A stretch of 8,108 nucleotides of DNA from the NCBI GenBank assembly GCA_937884485.1, contig CALGCG010000045.1, positions 1-8,108 of the forward strand, written 5' to 3'. The notes below the pieces were generated by a model, which searched no databases, was not told the DNA's origin, and saw nothing but the letters and a program-made list of their open reading frames with translations. Position 1 is the first letter of the stretch. Each line of letters opens with the position of its first letter. This document shows positions 1 through 6,339 of this stretch, piece after piece. This DNA comes from an uncultured Bacteroidales bacterium (GTDB taxonomy: Bacteria; Bacteroidota; Bacteroidia; Bacteroidales; P3). Made by a program: the position numbers and the translations under genes.

Positions 1-63
1 GAGCTGTGGGTCTTTGTGCGCGACGCCCGGGGGCGGGCCTCGCGGTCGGTGTATGCGGGAGGG
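1..63. other. unassigned flank downstream of the MarC-family gene
   Basis: This short, GC-rich edge contains no gene I can identify. It lies beyond the stop codon of the minus-strand MarC-family gene. It holds a perfect 5-bp GC stem with a 4-nt loop (GCCCG at 25-29, CGGGC at 34-38), but no T-tract follows on either strand, so it is not a convincing intrinsic terminator. On the plus strand, one frame stops at 65-67, so the last codons of a convergent gene could lie here, but too little sequence is present to decide. Confidence 0.3.
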
Positions 64-669
64 TTAGAGGCTGGCGTTGTGGATGACGATGGCGATGTTG
101 CTGGCGAAGAGCTTGACGGCAATGGCCAGCAGGATAACGCCGAAGAACTTGCGCAGCACGAAGACCACTTCGTCGCCCAGCCAGCGCTGGATTTTCTTCA
201 GCAGGACGAGCACCACATAGTCGATGACGATGTTCAGCAGGAGGCCGAGCATGATGTTGACGGTGGCGTACTCGGCGCGCAGGGAGAGGAGCGCGGTGAT
301 GGCGCCGGGGCCGGCGATGAGGGGGAAGGCCACGGGGACGATGCTGGCGCCCGAGCCGGTGCTCTCGTTCTTGATGAACTCGCGTCCCATGATCATCTCC
401 AGCGCCAGCAGGAAGAGCACGAAGGCTCCCGCCACGGCGAAGGAGGCAATGTCGATGCCGAAGAGATTGAGCAGTGCCTCGCCCATGAAGAAGAAAGCCA
501 CGAAGAGGCCCAGGGCCACGCCCGTGGCCTGAAGGGGCTTGATGTGCTTGCCGCTGTCCTCCATGCCGATGAAGATGGGGATGGAACCCGTGATGTCGAT
601 GATGGCGAACATGACAATGAACGCACTGAGAATCTCTACAATGTCTATTTGTTGGATAATGTCAAGCAT
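64..669 (-). CDS. MarC-family integral membrane protein
   Basis: This is a 201-residue polytopic inner-membrane protein of the MarC family (DUF204/UPF0056). The family was named from the E. coli mar locus but has no firmly established substrate, and the old multidrug-resistance link was later withdrawn. Visible support: about six hydrophobic segments; the first-repeat motif around residues 25-33 (DITGSIPIF), standing where many relatives have NPxGxxPxF; a middle block GIDIASFAVAGAFVLF from residue 71; and the second-repeat signature VPVAFPLIAGPGAIT at residues 111-125. Length matches the family norm of about 200 residues, and there is no cleavable signal peptide. It starts at ATG (complement of 667-669) and ends in TAA at 64-66. 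It is divergent from the seven-gene block and appears to be transcribed alone within this window. Family assignment is firm; transported substrate is unknown. Confidence 0.9.
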   Translation of the reverse strand: MLDIIQQIDIVEILSAFIVMFAIIDITGSIPIFIGMEDSGKHIKPLQATGVALGLFVAFFFMGEALLNLFGIDIASFAVAGAFVLFLLALEMIMGREFIKNESTGSGASIVPVAFPLIAGPGAITALLSLRAEYATVNIMLGLLLNIVIDYVVLVLLKKIQRWLGDEVVFVLRKFFGVILLAIAVKLFASNIAIVIHNASL

Positions 670-684
670 AACAATGGTTTATGT

Positions 685-696
685 TCCCTTGCGGGA
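685..696 (-). promoter_or_regulatory. small GNRA-type hairpin in the presumed leader of the MarC-family gene
   Basis: Read on the minus strand this is TCCC-GCAA-GGGA, a 4-bp stem closed by a GCAA (GNRA) tetraloop. It lies 15-30 nt upstream of the start codon, in what would be the 5' untranslated leader if the candidate promoter at 711-718 is used. The stem is short and could be chance; any regulatory role is inference. Confidence 0.2.
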
Positions 697-710
697 GGTT
701 TTTCATTTTG

Positions 711-718
711 CAAAAATA
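711..718 (-). promoter_or_regulatory. candidate Bacteroidota -7 element for the MarC-family gene
   Basis: The minus strand reads TATTTTTG here, an exact match to the Bacteroidota primary sigma factor -7 consensus TAnnTTTG. It lies about 42 bp upstream of the start codon, which would give a leader of roughly 35 nt. No clear TTTG -33 element is present at the expected distance (around 738-743 on the plus strand), so this is a half-supported promoter. Confidence 0.45.
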
Positions 719-736
719 CATAAAAATATTGACTTT

Positions 737-748
737 CCGCCGTGGCGG
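737..748. other. 5-bp inverted repeat between the divergent promoters
   Basis: CCGCC at 737-741 and GGCGG at 744-748 form a perfect inverted repeat with a 2-bp centre. It is a GC island in an otherwise AT-rich intergenic region, located between the minus-strand -7 box (711-718) and the plus-strand -33 box (759-762). The position would suit an operator for a regulator of both directions, but the repeat is short and no regulator gene is present in the window. Role is inference. Confidence 0.2.
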
Positions 749-758
749 CGAACTTTTT

Positions 759-790
759 TTTGTCCATGTCGCACAAGTTTTGTATTTTTG
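759..790 (+). promoter_or_regulatory. Bacteroidota -33/-7 promoter driving the M16 peptidase operon
   Basis: TTTG at 759-762 is followed after exactly 20 bp by TATTTTTG at 783-790, matching the established Bacteroidota sigma-ABfr consensus TTTG-N(19-21)-TAnnTTTG. Transcription would be expected to begin within a few bases after 790, near 795-799, leaving only about 6-10 nt before the ATG at 805. This near-leaderless arrangement decides the start of the following gene, because the alternative upstream starts (GTG 742, ATG 766) would lie upstream of the transcript. It is the only strong promoter match I see for the seven downstream genes. Confidence 0.75.
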
Positions 791-804
791 CAGTTTGTTT
801 TTTT

Positions 805-2061
805 ATGATAAGATACAAGAAATACATATTAGACAACGGATTGACGCTGGTGGCGCACGAGGCGTGGGACACGCCGTTGGCGACGGTGAATGTGCTGTAC
901 AACGTCGGCGCGCGCGACGAGGATCCGTCGCGGACGGGCTTTGCGCACCTCTTCGAGCACCTGATGTTCGGCGGCACGGAGCGTGTGCCCGACTTCGACG
1001 CCGTGGTGTCGTCGCTCGGCGGCGAGGACAACGCCTTCACCAACAACGACTACACCAACTACTACCTCACCGTGCCCCTCGACGGGCTGGCGACGGCCCT
1101 GATGCTCGAGGCCGACCGCATGACCCACCTGGCCCTCAACGCCAAGGCCCTCAGCGTGCAGCAGAGGGTGGTGACGGAGGAGTACAACCAGCGCTACATG
1201 AACCAGCCCTACGGCGACATGTGGCTGCTCATGCGTCCGCTGTGCTACAAGGTGCACCCCTACCGCTGGCCGACCATCGGGGCTGACATCCGCCATGTCG
1301 GCGAGGCCACGCTGGCGGATGTGCAGGCGTTCCACAGTCGCTATTACCGCCCGGAGAATGCCATCCTGGCAGTAGCCGCACCCCTGGAGAGCGAGCGGAT
1401 GGTGCAGATGGTGGTCGAAGCCTGGGGCTGTGGCGGATGGAGCGAGCCGTCGGCGGAACGCTGCTATGCCGCGGAAAGGAACTATCCGGCCGAGCCGGAA
1501 CAAAAGGAACCGCGGCGTCTTGATGTGGAGCGCGAGGTGCCCGCCACGGCGCTCTACATGGCATGGCCCATGTGCGGCTATTTCGGTGGCGACTTCAGGG
1601 CCTGCGACCTGATAAGCGATGTGCTGGGCAATGGGCCGTCGAGCCGTGTGTACAACCATATCGTCCGCCCGGGCAAGCTGGTGTCGGAGGCCGATGTGTA
1701 CATCAGCGGCGAGACGGATGCAGGGTTGATGATGATGAGCGCCAAGCTGCTGCCGGGCGTCGAGGTGGAGCGTGTGGCCGACGCCATGCGCCAAGAGGCC
1801 CGCGACCTGCAGGAACGCGGCGTCGAGGAGCGCGAGATGGAGAAGGTGCAGAACAAGTACGAGAGCACCTTCGTCTACTCGCAGTACAAGGCTTCGGACC
1901 GCGCGCTGTCGCTGTGCCACTACACGTGGCTGGGCAACACGGCCCTGGCCAACAACGAGCCCGAGGCCTACAGGCAGGTGAAGGCTGCCGATGTGCAGCG
2001 TGCCGCCAGGGAGGTGTTCAGGGCGGAGCGGGAGAATATGCTCGTGATAAAAGGGAAATAA
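805..2061 (+). CDS. M16-family zinc metallopeptidase (single-unit, M16B-like)
   Basis: This 418-residue protein is a member of the insulinase/processing-peptidase family, which cleaves peptides inside a closed chamber made of two roughly 400-residue halves. The zinc site is intact: inverted motif HLFEH at residues 48-52 (H48 and H52 as ligands, E51 as general base), with the third ligand probably E125 or E126 in the VTEEYNQ segment. The conserved GG-x-x-NA-x-T block is at residues 72-79. The C-terminal half carries the inactive M16-type domain with a GPSSRVYNHIV segment. It is half the size of pitrilysin-type enzymes, so the active form should be a dimer. Starts at GTG 742 and ATG 766 are open in frame and would add a hydrophobic stretch, but they overlap the promoter, so ATG 805 is preferred. 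With that start there is no signal peptide and the enzyme should be cytoplasmic. It leads the operon and ends 9 bp before the channel gene. Its physiological substrate is unknown. Confidence 0.9.
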   Translation: MIRYKKYILDNGLTLVAHEAWDTPLATVNVLYNVGARDEDPSRTGFAHLFEHLMFGGTERVPDFDAVVSSLGGEDNAFTNNDYTNYYLTVPLDGLATALMLEADRMTHLALNAKALSVQQRVVTEEYNQRYMNQPYGDMWLLMRPLCYKVHPYRWPTIGADIRHVGEATLADVQAFHSRYYRPENAILAVAAPLESERMVQMVVEAWGCGGWSEPSAERCYAAERNYPAEPEQKEPRRLDVEREVPATALYMAWPMCGYFGGDFRACDLISDVLGNGPSSRVYNHIVRPGKLVSEADVYISGETDAGLMMMSAKLLPGVEVERVADAMRQEARDLQERGVEEREMEKVQNKYESTFVYSQYKASDRALSLCHYTWLGNTALANNEPEAYRQVKAADVQRAAREVFRAERENMLVIKGK

Positions 2062-2070
2062 CAGTAGGAT

Positions 2071-3033
2071 ATGAAACTGATAGACAGTGTTGTGAATGCT
2101 TTTTGGCGCGTTAGGAAGCGGCTTTCGGAGGTGGACTACCTCGGAATACTCAACCGTTTTGTGGGCGCTATCGGCAACGTGATGCACACGGTACTGTTCA
2201 AGTGGCTGATACCTAAGCGCTATCGTAATCTGACGAAAAAGCAGATCTTCGAAATCATCTTCAAGAGCGACACCCCTGCGGGCAAGCGTTTCGACGTGTG
2301 GCTGCTGGTGCTGATTATGGCCAACATCGTGCTGCTGCTGGTGGACAGCCTGACGGGCACCACCTCGACCATGAACACCCGCGTCCACCTGTCGGTGTCG
2401 TACATCATTTTCAAGGTGTTGGAATGGGCGTTCACCCTGATTTTCACCTTCGAATACTATCTGCGCATCTACTGCCTGAAACATCCGCGGAAGTATGTCC
2501 TCTCGTTCTGGGGAGTGATTGATTTTCTCTCCATCTTCCCGGCCTGGCTGAGCATTTTTGTTCCCGCCACCCAGGCGCTGACGGTGCTGAGACTGCTGAG
2601 GGTGATGCGCATCTTCCGCATCTTCAAGCTCGAGCGTTTCCAGGTGGAGGCCTTCCACCTGCTCAACGCCTTGCGCAACAGCGTGGTGAAGATACTGATA
2701 TTTATGATGTTCATGCTGGTGGCGGCAGTGATTCTGGGTACGTTGATGTACACGTTCGAGAGCGAGGTGAATCCGGCTTTCAAGAGCATCCCGACGGGCA
2801 TCTACTGGGCTGTGGTGACCATCACCACGGTGGGGTACGGCGACGTGGTGCCGGTGACGACCGGCGGCCGCTTCCTGGCAGTGATAGTGATGCTCCTCGG
2901 TTACTCCATCATTGCCGTGCCGACGGGCGTGGTGGCAGGCGAGACGATAATGGAATACCGCCGGCCCCGGGTGAGCAAGCGCAGGAATCCGTTGCAAGGC
3001 GAATACGAAGAAGACGAGGCAATAAAGAATTGA
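2071..3033 (+). CDS. voltage-gated potassium channel, six-helix Kv type
   Basis: This 320-residue inner-membrane protein has a complete Kv architecture. Order: a basic cytosolic N-terminal region of about 70 residues; S1 (about 76-92); S2 (about 111-131) with E118, F125 and E128 spaced like the S2 acidic residues and charge-transfer phenylalanine of Shaker; S3 with D151; S4 (about 171-190) with a positive charge every third residue (R174, R177, R180, R183, K186, R189); S5; the pore helix and selectivity filter TTVGYGD at 252-258; and S6 ending in an AVPTG hinge (282-286) comparable to the PVP motif. A short, charged tail of about 30 residues follows, with no RCK or cyclic-nucleotide-binding domain. 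These features indicate a K+-selective tetrameric channel gated by voltage. It starts 9 bp after the peptidase stop and ends 4 bp before the receptor start, so it is co-transcribed with both. Gating and physiological role are not shown by the sequence. Confidence 0.93.
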   Translation: MKLIDSVVNAFWRVRKRLSEVDYLGILNRFVGAIGNVMHTVLFKWLIPKRYRNLTKKQIFEIIFKSDTPAGKRFDVWLLVLIMANIVLLLVDSLTGTTSTMNTRVHLSVSYIIFKVLEWAFTLIFTFEYYLRIYCLKHPRKYVLSFWGVIDFLSIFPAWLSIFVPATQALTVLRLLRVMRIFRIFKLERFQVEAFHLLNALRNSVVKILIFMMFMLVAAVILGTLMYTFESEVNPAFKSIPTGIYWAVVTITTVGYGDVVPVTTGGRFLAVIVMLLGYSIIAVPTGVVAGETIMEYRRPRVSKRRNPLQGEYEEDEAIKN

Positions 3034-3037
3034 CGCA

Positions 3038-5446
3038 ATGAAACGTAGGGCGCTATTAATGATGATGGTGTTTGGGCTGTGGCCGCTGTGGGCTGCGGGC
3101 CAGACGGTTGACGGTACGGTGAGCGATGCCCGTACCGGCGAAACCCTCATCGGCGCCACGGTGCTGGAAACCGGCACGGGCAAAGGCACGGTGACCAACG
3201 CCTGCGGACGTTTAACGCTGACCCCCGGCGTTGGCCATGCCACGCTGAAGGTGAGCTACATCGGCTATGCCCCGCAGACCTTCGAGGTGGAGCTGGCCGG
3301 CGACAGGACGCTGGAGGTGAGGCTCGAGCCGTCGGTGGACCTGCAGGAGGTGACCATCACGGCCGAGCGAGCCGGTATGCCGACGGTGAGCCAGATGAGT
3401 GCCATCGAGGTGCCGGTGGAGCAAATCAAGATGGTGCCGGTGCTCTTCGGCGAGGCCGATGTGCTGAAAGCCATACAGCTGCTGCCGGGAGTGCAGAGCG
3501 GTATGGAGGGCACGAGTGGCATCTATGTGCGCGGCGGCGGCCCCGACGAGAACCTCTTCCTGCTGGACGGCATACCGCTATACAACGTCAACCACCTGGG
3601 AGGGTTCTTCAGCGCCTTCAACAGCGATGCCGTCAAGAATGTCACCCTGTACAAAGGCAGTTTCCCGGCCCGTTTTGCGGGACGCATCTCCAGCGTGCTC
3701 GACATTGCCACCAACAACGGCAACGACAAGGAATGGCATGGGTGCGTGACGTTGGGCGCCATTGCCGCCAAGGTCTCGATGGAAGGACCCATAGTGAAAG
3801 AAAAGACCACGATGAGCGTGTCGCTGCGGCGCACCTATCTGGACGCGCTGTTGCGCCCCTTGATGGCCATTGCATCGGCAGAGAACGACATGGACGACAT
3901 CAACGCGGGATACTATTTCTACGACCTCAATGCCAAGGTGACGCACAAGTTCAGCGACCGCAGCCGGCTCTATGCAACGCTCTATATGGGCAACGACGCG
4001 ATATATATGGATTTGGAATCGGACCGTTCTGACGACGACTCACGGAATCTGGAGAAGTCGGGCATGAAGTATGGCTGGGGCAATATGGCTGCTGCCGTCA
4101 GGTGGAACTATGTGCTCAATCCGAGGCTCTTCATGAACGTGACGGGGTCGTACACGCGCTATCGCAACAGCCTGGACTTCGGCATCGAAGCCCATTACAC
4201 AGAGGCTGACGGCAGCCGCGAGGACGAGGAGATGGCCATGGACTACAATTCGGGAATCCGCGACTTTACGGCGAGGGTGGATTTCGACTACACACCGCTG
4301 CCGGAGCACGATATCAAGTTTGGAGGGGTGGTGACGCACCACCTTTTCACGCCCGAGGTGACGGGGTTCAAGCTGAAGCTGGAAGAGACGGGCAATGTGA
4401 TAGAAAACATCAATAGCAAGTTGGGCGAAAGCCGTGTCAGGGCCGAGGAGATGACCCTCTATGGCGAGGACGACTGGAGCCTGACGGACGCGCTGAAGGT
4501 CAATGCCGGTGTGGCCTTGGCGGGTTTTCTGGTGGAGGGCAAATTCTATCCCTCGGTGCAACCGCGACTGAGTGGGCGCTTCATGATAACGGACGACCTC
4601 TCGGTTAAAACTGGATATGCATATATGACCCAGTATCTCCACCTGTTGAGCACCAGCAATATCAGTTTGCCTACCGACCTTTGGGTGCCTGTCACCAATC
4701 GCATACCGCCCATGGGAAGCCACCAGGTGGCCCTGGGGGTGTTCTACACGCGGTGGGGGATCGATTTCTCCGTGGAGGGCTACTACAAGTGGATGCACAA
4801 CCTGATGGAGTACCGGCCCGGCAGCACGTTTTTGGGCTCCAGCACGGGCTGGGAAAACAAGGTGTGTCTGGGCGATGGCCGTGCTTATGGCATTGAGTTC
4901 TTGGCACAGAAGACCGTGGGCAAGTTCACAGGATGGGTGGGATACACCCTGAGCCGAACCCTGCGCCGTTTCGACGATATCAACAACGGCGAGGAGTTCC
5001 CGGCCAAGTTCGACCGCATCCACGACCTGTCCGTCACGCTGCAGTACAAACCCAGCGAGAAGTTCGACTGCGGTGTCACCTGGGTCTATGCCACCGGCGA
5101 CACCCGCACGTTGGCCTTGCAGGAGTTTCAGGGACAAACTGCATCGGACTGGCTGGTAGGCGGCATGAACAGGTCACGCTACGGCTACATAGAGCACCGG
5201 AACAACTTCCGTATGCCATCCTACCACCGTCTGGATATCAGTGTCAACTTCCACAAACGTAAGAAGCATGGCATAAGGACTTGGAACATCAGTGTGTACA
5301 ACGTTTACAACCGGCAGAACCCCTTCCTGATTTACAGGGACAGCCGCAATGAATTGGTGGATGGCACCTACCAAAGGAAACCTATATTGAAACAGCTCTC
5401 GTTGTTCCCGATCATCCCCACGGTGTCATACATATATAAGTTTTGA
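3038..5446 (+). CDS. TonB-dependent outer-membrane receptor with carboxypeptidase-regulatory-like N-terminal domain
   Basis: This 802-residue protein is an outer-membrane active transporter energised by TonB-ExbBD. Order: a signal peptide (MKRR then a hydrophobic core, likely cleaved near residue 21); a CarboxypepD_reg-like beta-sandwich at about 22-98, with VDGTVSDARTGETLIGATV and the SYIGY strand; a link LQEVTITAERAG; a plug domain from about 113 to 220 containing YVRGGGPDENLFLLDGIPLYN-type residues at 163-183; then a beta-barrel to a C-terminal phenylalanine (SYIYKF), the usual outer-membrane assembly signal. It is shorter than a typical SusC protein (about 1000 residues), and no SusD follows. 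Instead the next gene is a DUF4249 lipoprotein, a known partner gene of this receptor class in Bacteroidota. The gap to the channel gene is only 4 bp. An oddity is C56 in the TNACGRLTL turn, where relatives usually have a polar residue. Substrate cannot be inferred. Confidence 0.93.
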   Translation: MKRRALLMMMVFGLWPLWAAGQTVDGTVSDARTGETLIGATVLETGTGKGTVTNACGRLTLTPGVGHATLKVSYIGYAPQTFEVELAGDRTLEVRLEPSVDLQEVTITAERAGMPTVSQMSAIEVPVEQIKMVPVLFGEADVLKAIQLLPGVQSGMEGTSGIYVRGGGPDENLFLLDGIPLYNVNHLGGFFSAFNSDAVKNVTLYKGSFPARFAGRISSVLDIATNNGNDKEWHGCVTLGAIAAKVSMEGPIVKEKTTMSVSLRRTYLDALLRPLMAIASAENDMDDINAGYYFYDLNAKVTHKFSDRSRLYATLYMGNDAIYMDLESDRSDDDSRNLEKSGMKYGWGNMAAAVRWNYVLNPRLFMNVTGSYTRYRNSLDFGIEAHYTEADGSREDEEMAMDYNSGIRDFTARVDFDYTPLPEHDIKFGGVVTHHLFTPEVTGFKLKLEETGNVIENINSKLGESRVRAEEMTLYGEDDWSLTDALKVNAGVALAGFLVEGKFYPSVQPRLSGRFMITDDLSVKTGYAYMTQYLHLLSTSNISLPTDLWVPVTNRIPPMGSHQVALGVFYTRWGIDFSVEGYYKWMHNLMEYRPGSTFLGSSTGWENKVCLGDGRAYGIEFLAQKTVGKFTGWVGYTLSRTLRRFDDINNGEEFPAKFDRIHDLSVTLQYKPSEKFDCGVTWVYATGDTRTLALQEFQGQTASDWLVGGMNRSRYGYIEHRNNFRMPSYHRLDISVNFHKRKKHGIRTWNISVYNVYNRQNPFLIYRDSRNELVDGTYQRKPILKQLSLFPIIPTVSYIYKF

Positions 5447-5451
5447 ATGTG

Positions 5452-6339
5452 ATGATTATGAGAAAAATACTATTCATATTGACAACGGTATTGACACTGA
5501 CGGCATGCACCAGAGAGCTGGAGGTGGACATGGTGTATGCGGAGCCGGAGGTGGTGGTGATGTCGTGTATGGAGCCCGACAGTTTGGTCAGGGTCAATCT
5601 CAGCTACAGCCGCTACTTCCTTGCTGTTGCCGACGATTTCCGTCCCATCGACAATGCCACTATCAGGCTTGAAGTCAACGGGACAGAAGTGGCCGTTGCA
5701 GACAGTGCGCAAGGTGGCAGATACCTGTTGAACTACCGCCCCTCCGAGGGCGACCGGCTGCGGCTGCGGGCGCATGTTCCGGGGCACGACGAAGTGTCGG
5801 CCACTACGGTGATGCCGCGCGGGGCGGAGGTGAGCAACATGAGGATTGTCAATATTGATTCCGACGGAAAAAGCAATATCCGCTTCACCCTTCACGACCC
5901 TGCCGACGAGGATAACTTTTACCTCATTCGAGTCATCCAGGAGTATCGATCCGGCAATGCGTTGGACAACACCTACTGCGATTTCTCGTGCAACGACTAT
6001 ATGCTCACCGAGGGCGGAGACATCTTCTCCATATTGGAAAGCGACGGTTCGGGCGAGACCTTCGGCACGGTGCTGGCTTTTCCCGACGACAACATTGCCG
6101 GCACCGACCATGAGGTGAGCCTCAAGGTGCGAAACTATCGCGGCTCGACTTTTTATGTTGAAATCGTCACCTGTTCTCGCGACTATTATCTCTATGAGGT
6201 ATCCTCACGGCTTTATGACGACGATCCTTTTTCCTCGCTCTTTTCCGAGCCGGTACAGATACACTCCAACATATCCGGCGGCATAGGCATCTTCGGAGCC
6301 CGCAGCCGTAAAGTCTACTCAATACCCTCACAATCATGA
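5452..6339 (+). CDS. DUF4249-family lipoprotein, partner of the TonB-dependent receptor
   Basis: This 295-residue predicted lipoprotein has a short basic N-terminus (RK), a hydrophobic core and a lipobox LTAC, with the acylated cysteine at residue 19 (residue 17 if ATG 5458 is the true start). The mature part resembles DUF4249: strands with PEVVVMSCMEPDSLVRVNLS near the start, a central RLRAHVPGHDEVSATTVMP segment, and the C-terminal FSEPVQIHSNISGGIGIFGA signature. Members of this family are usually encoded next to TonB-dependent receptors and are presumed to be anchored in the outer membrane, where they may help ligand capture; that function is inferred from context. In-frame starts at TTG 5443, GTG 5449, ATG 5452 and ATG 5458 are possible. 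The two ATGs give the best signal peptides and I chose the upstream one. The gene overlaps the next by 4 bp (ATGA), which indicates translational coupling. Confidence 0.85.
   Translation: MIMRKILFILTTVLTLTACTRELEVDMVYAEPEVVVMSCMEPDSLVRVNLSYSRYFLAVADDFRPIDNATIRLEVNGTEVAVADSAQGGRYLLNYRPSEGDRLRLRAHVPGHDEVSATTVMPRGAEVSNMRIVNIDSDGKSNIRFTLHDPADEDNFYLIRVIQEYRSGNALDNTYCDFSCNDYMLTEGGDIFSILESDGSGETFGTVLAFPDDNIAGTDHEVSLKVRNYRGSTFYVEIVTCSRDYYLYEVSSRLYDDDPFSSLFSEPVQIHSNISGGIGIFGARSRKVYSIPSQS

Noticed and set aside
25..38. GC-rich stem GCCCG-GGGG-CGGGC as a terminator for the MarC-family gene.
   Set aside because: The position fits, but no T-tract follows on either strand, and a 5-bp GC palindrome is expected by chance in such GC-rich sequence.
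16..723. A plus-strand open frame of 235 codons across the MarC-family gene.
   Set aside because: It is antisense to a clear MarC-family gene, and its translation is low-complexity Asp/Glu/Gly/His-rich sequence typical of reversed hydrophobic codons.
829..3243. A very long open frame on the minus strand, opposite the M16 peptidase and channel genes.
   Set aside because: Its translation is rich in His, Gln and Arg with no recognisable domain, and it lies antisense to two genes with clear catalytic and pore motifs. GC-rich codon use on the coding strand suppresses stops in this antisense frame.
4040..5137. A 365-codon minus-strand frame opposite the receptor barrel.
   Set aside because: No recognisable motif, and it is wholly antisense to well-supported receptor sequence.
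5437..5445. TAAGTTTTG as an internal promoter before the DUF4249 gene.
   Set aside because: The spacing is TAnnnTTTG rather than TAnnTTTG, and no TTTG lies at the proper upstream distance.
3038..6339. A SusC/SusD-type glycan-uptake pair.
   Set aside because: The receptor is about 200 residues shorter than usual SusC proteins, and the following lipoprotein matches DUF4249 rather than the helical SusD fold. No glycan-active enzyme is nearby.
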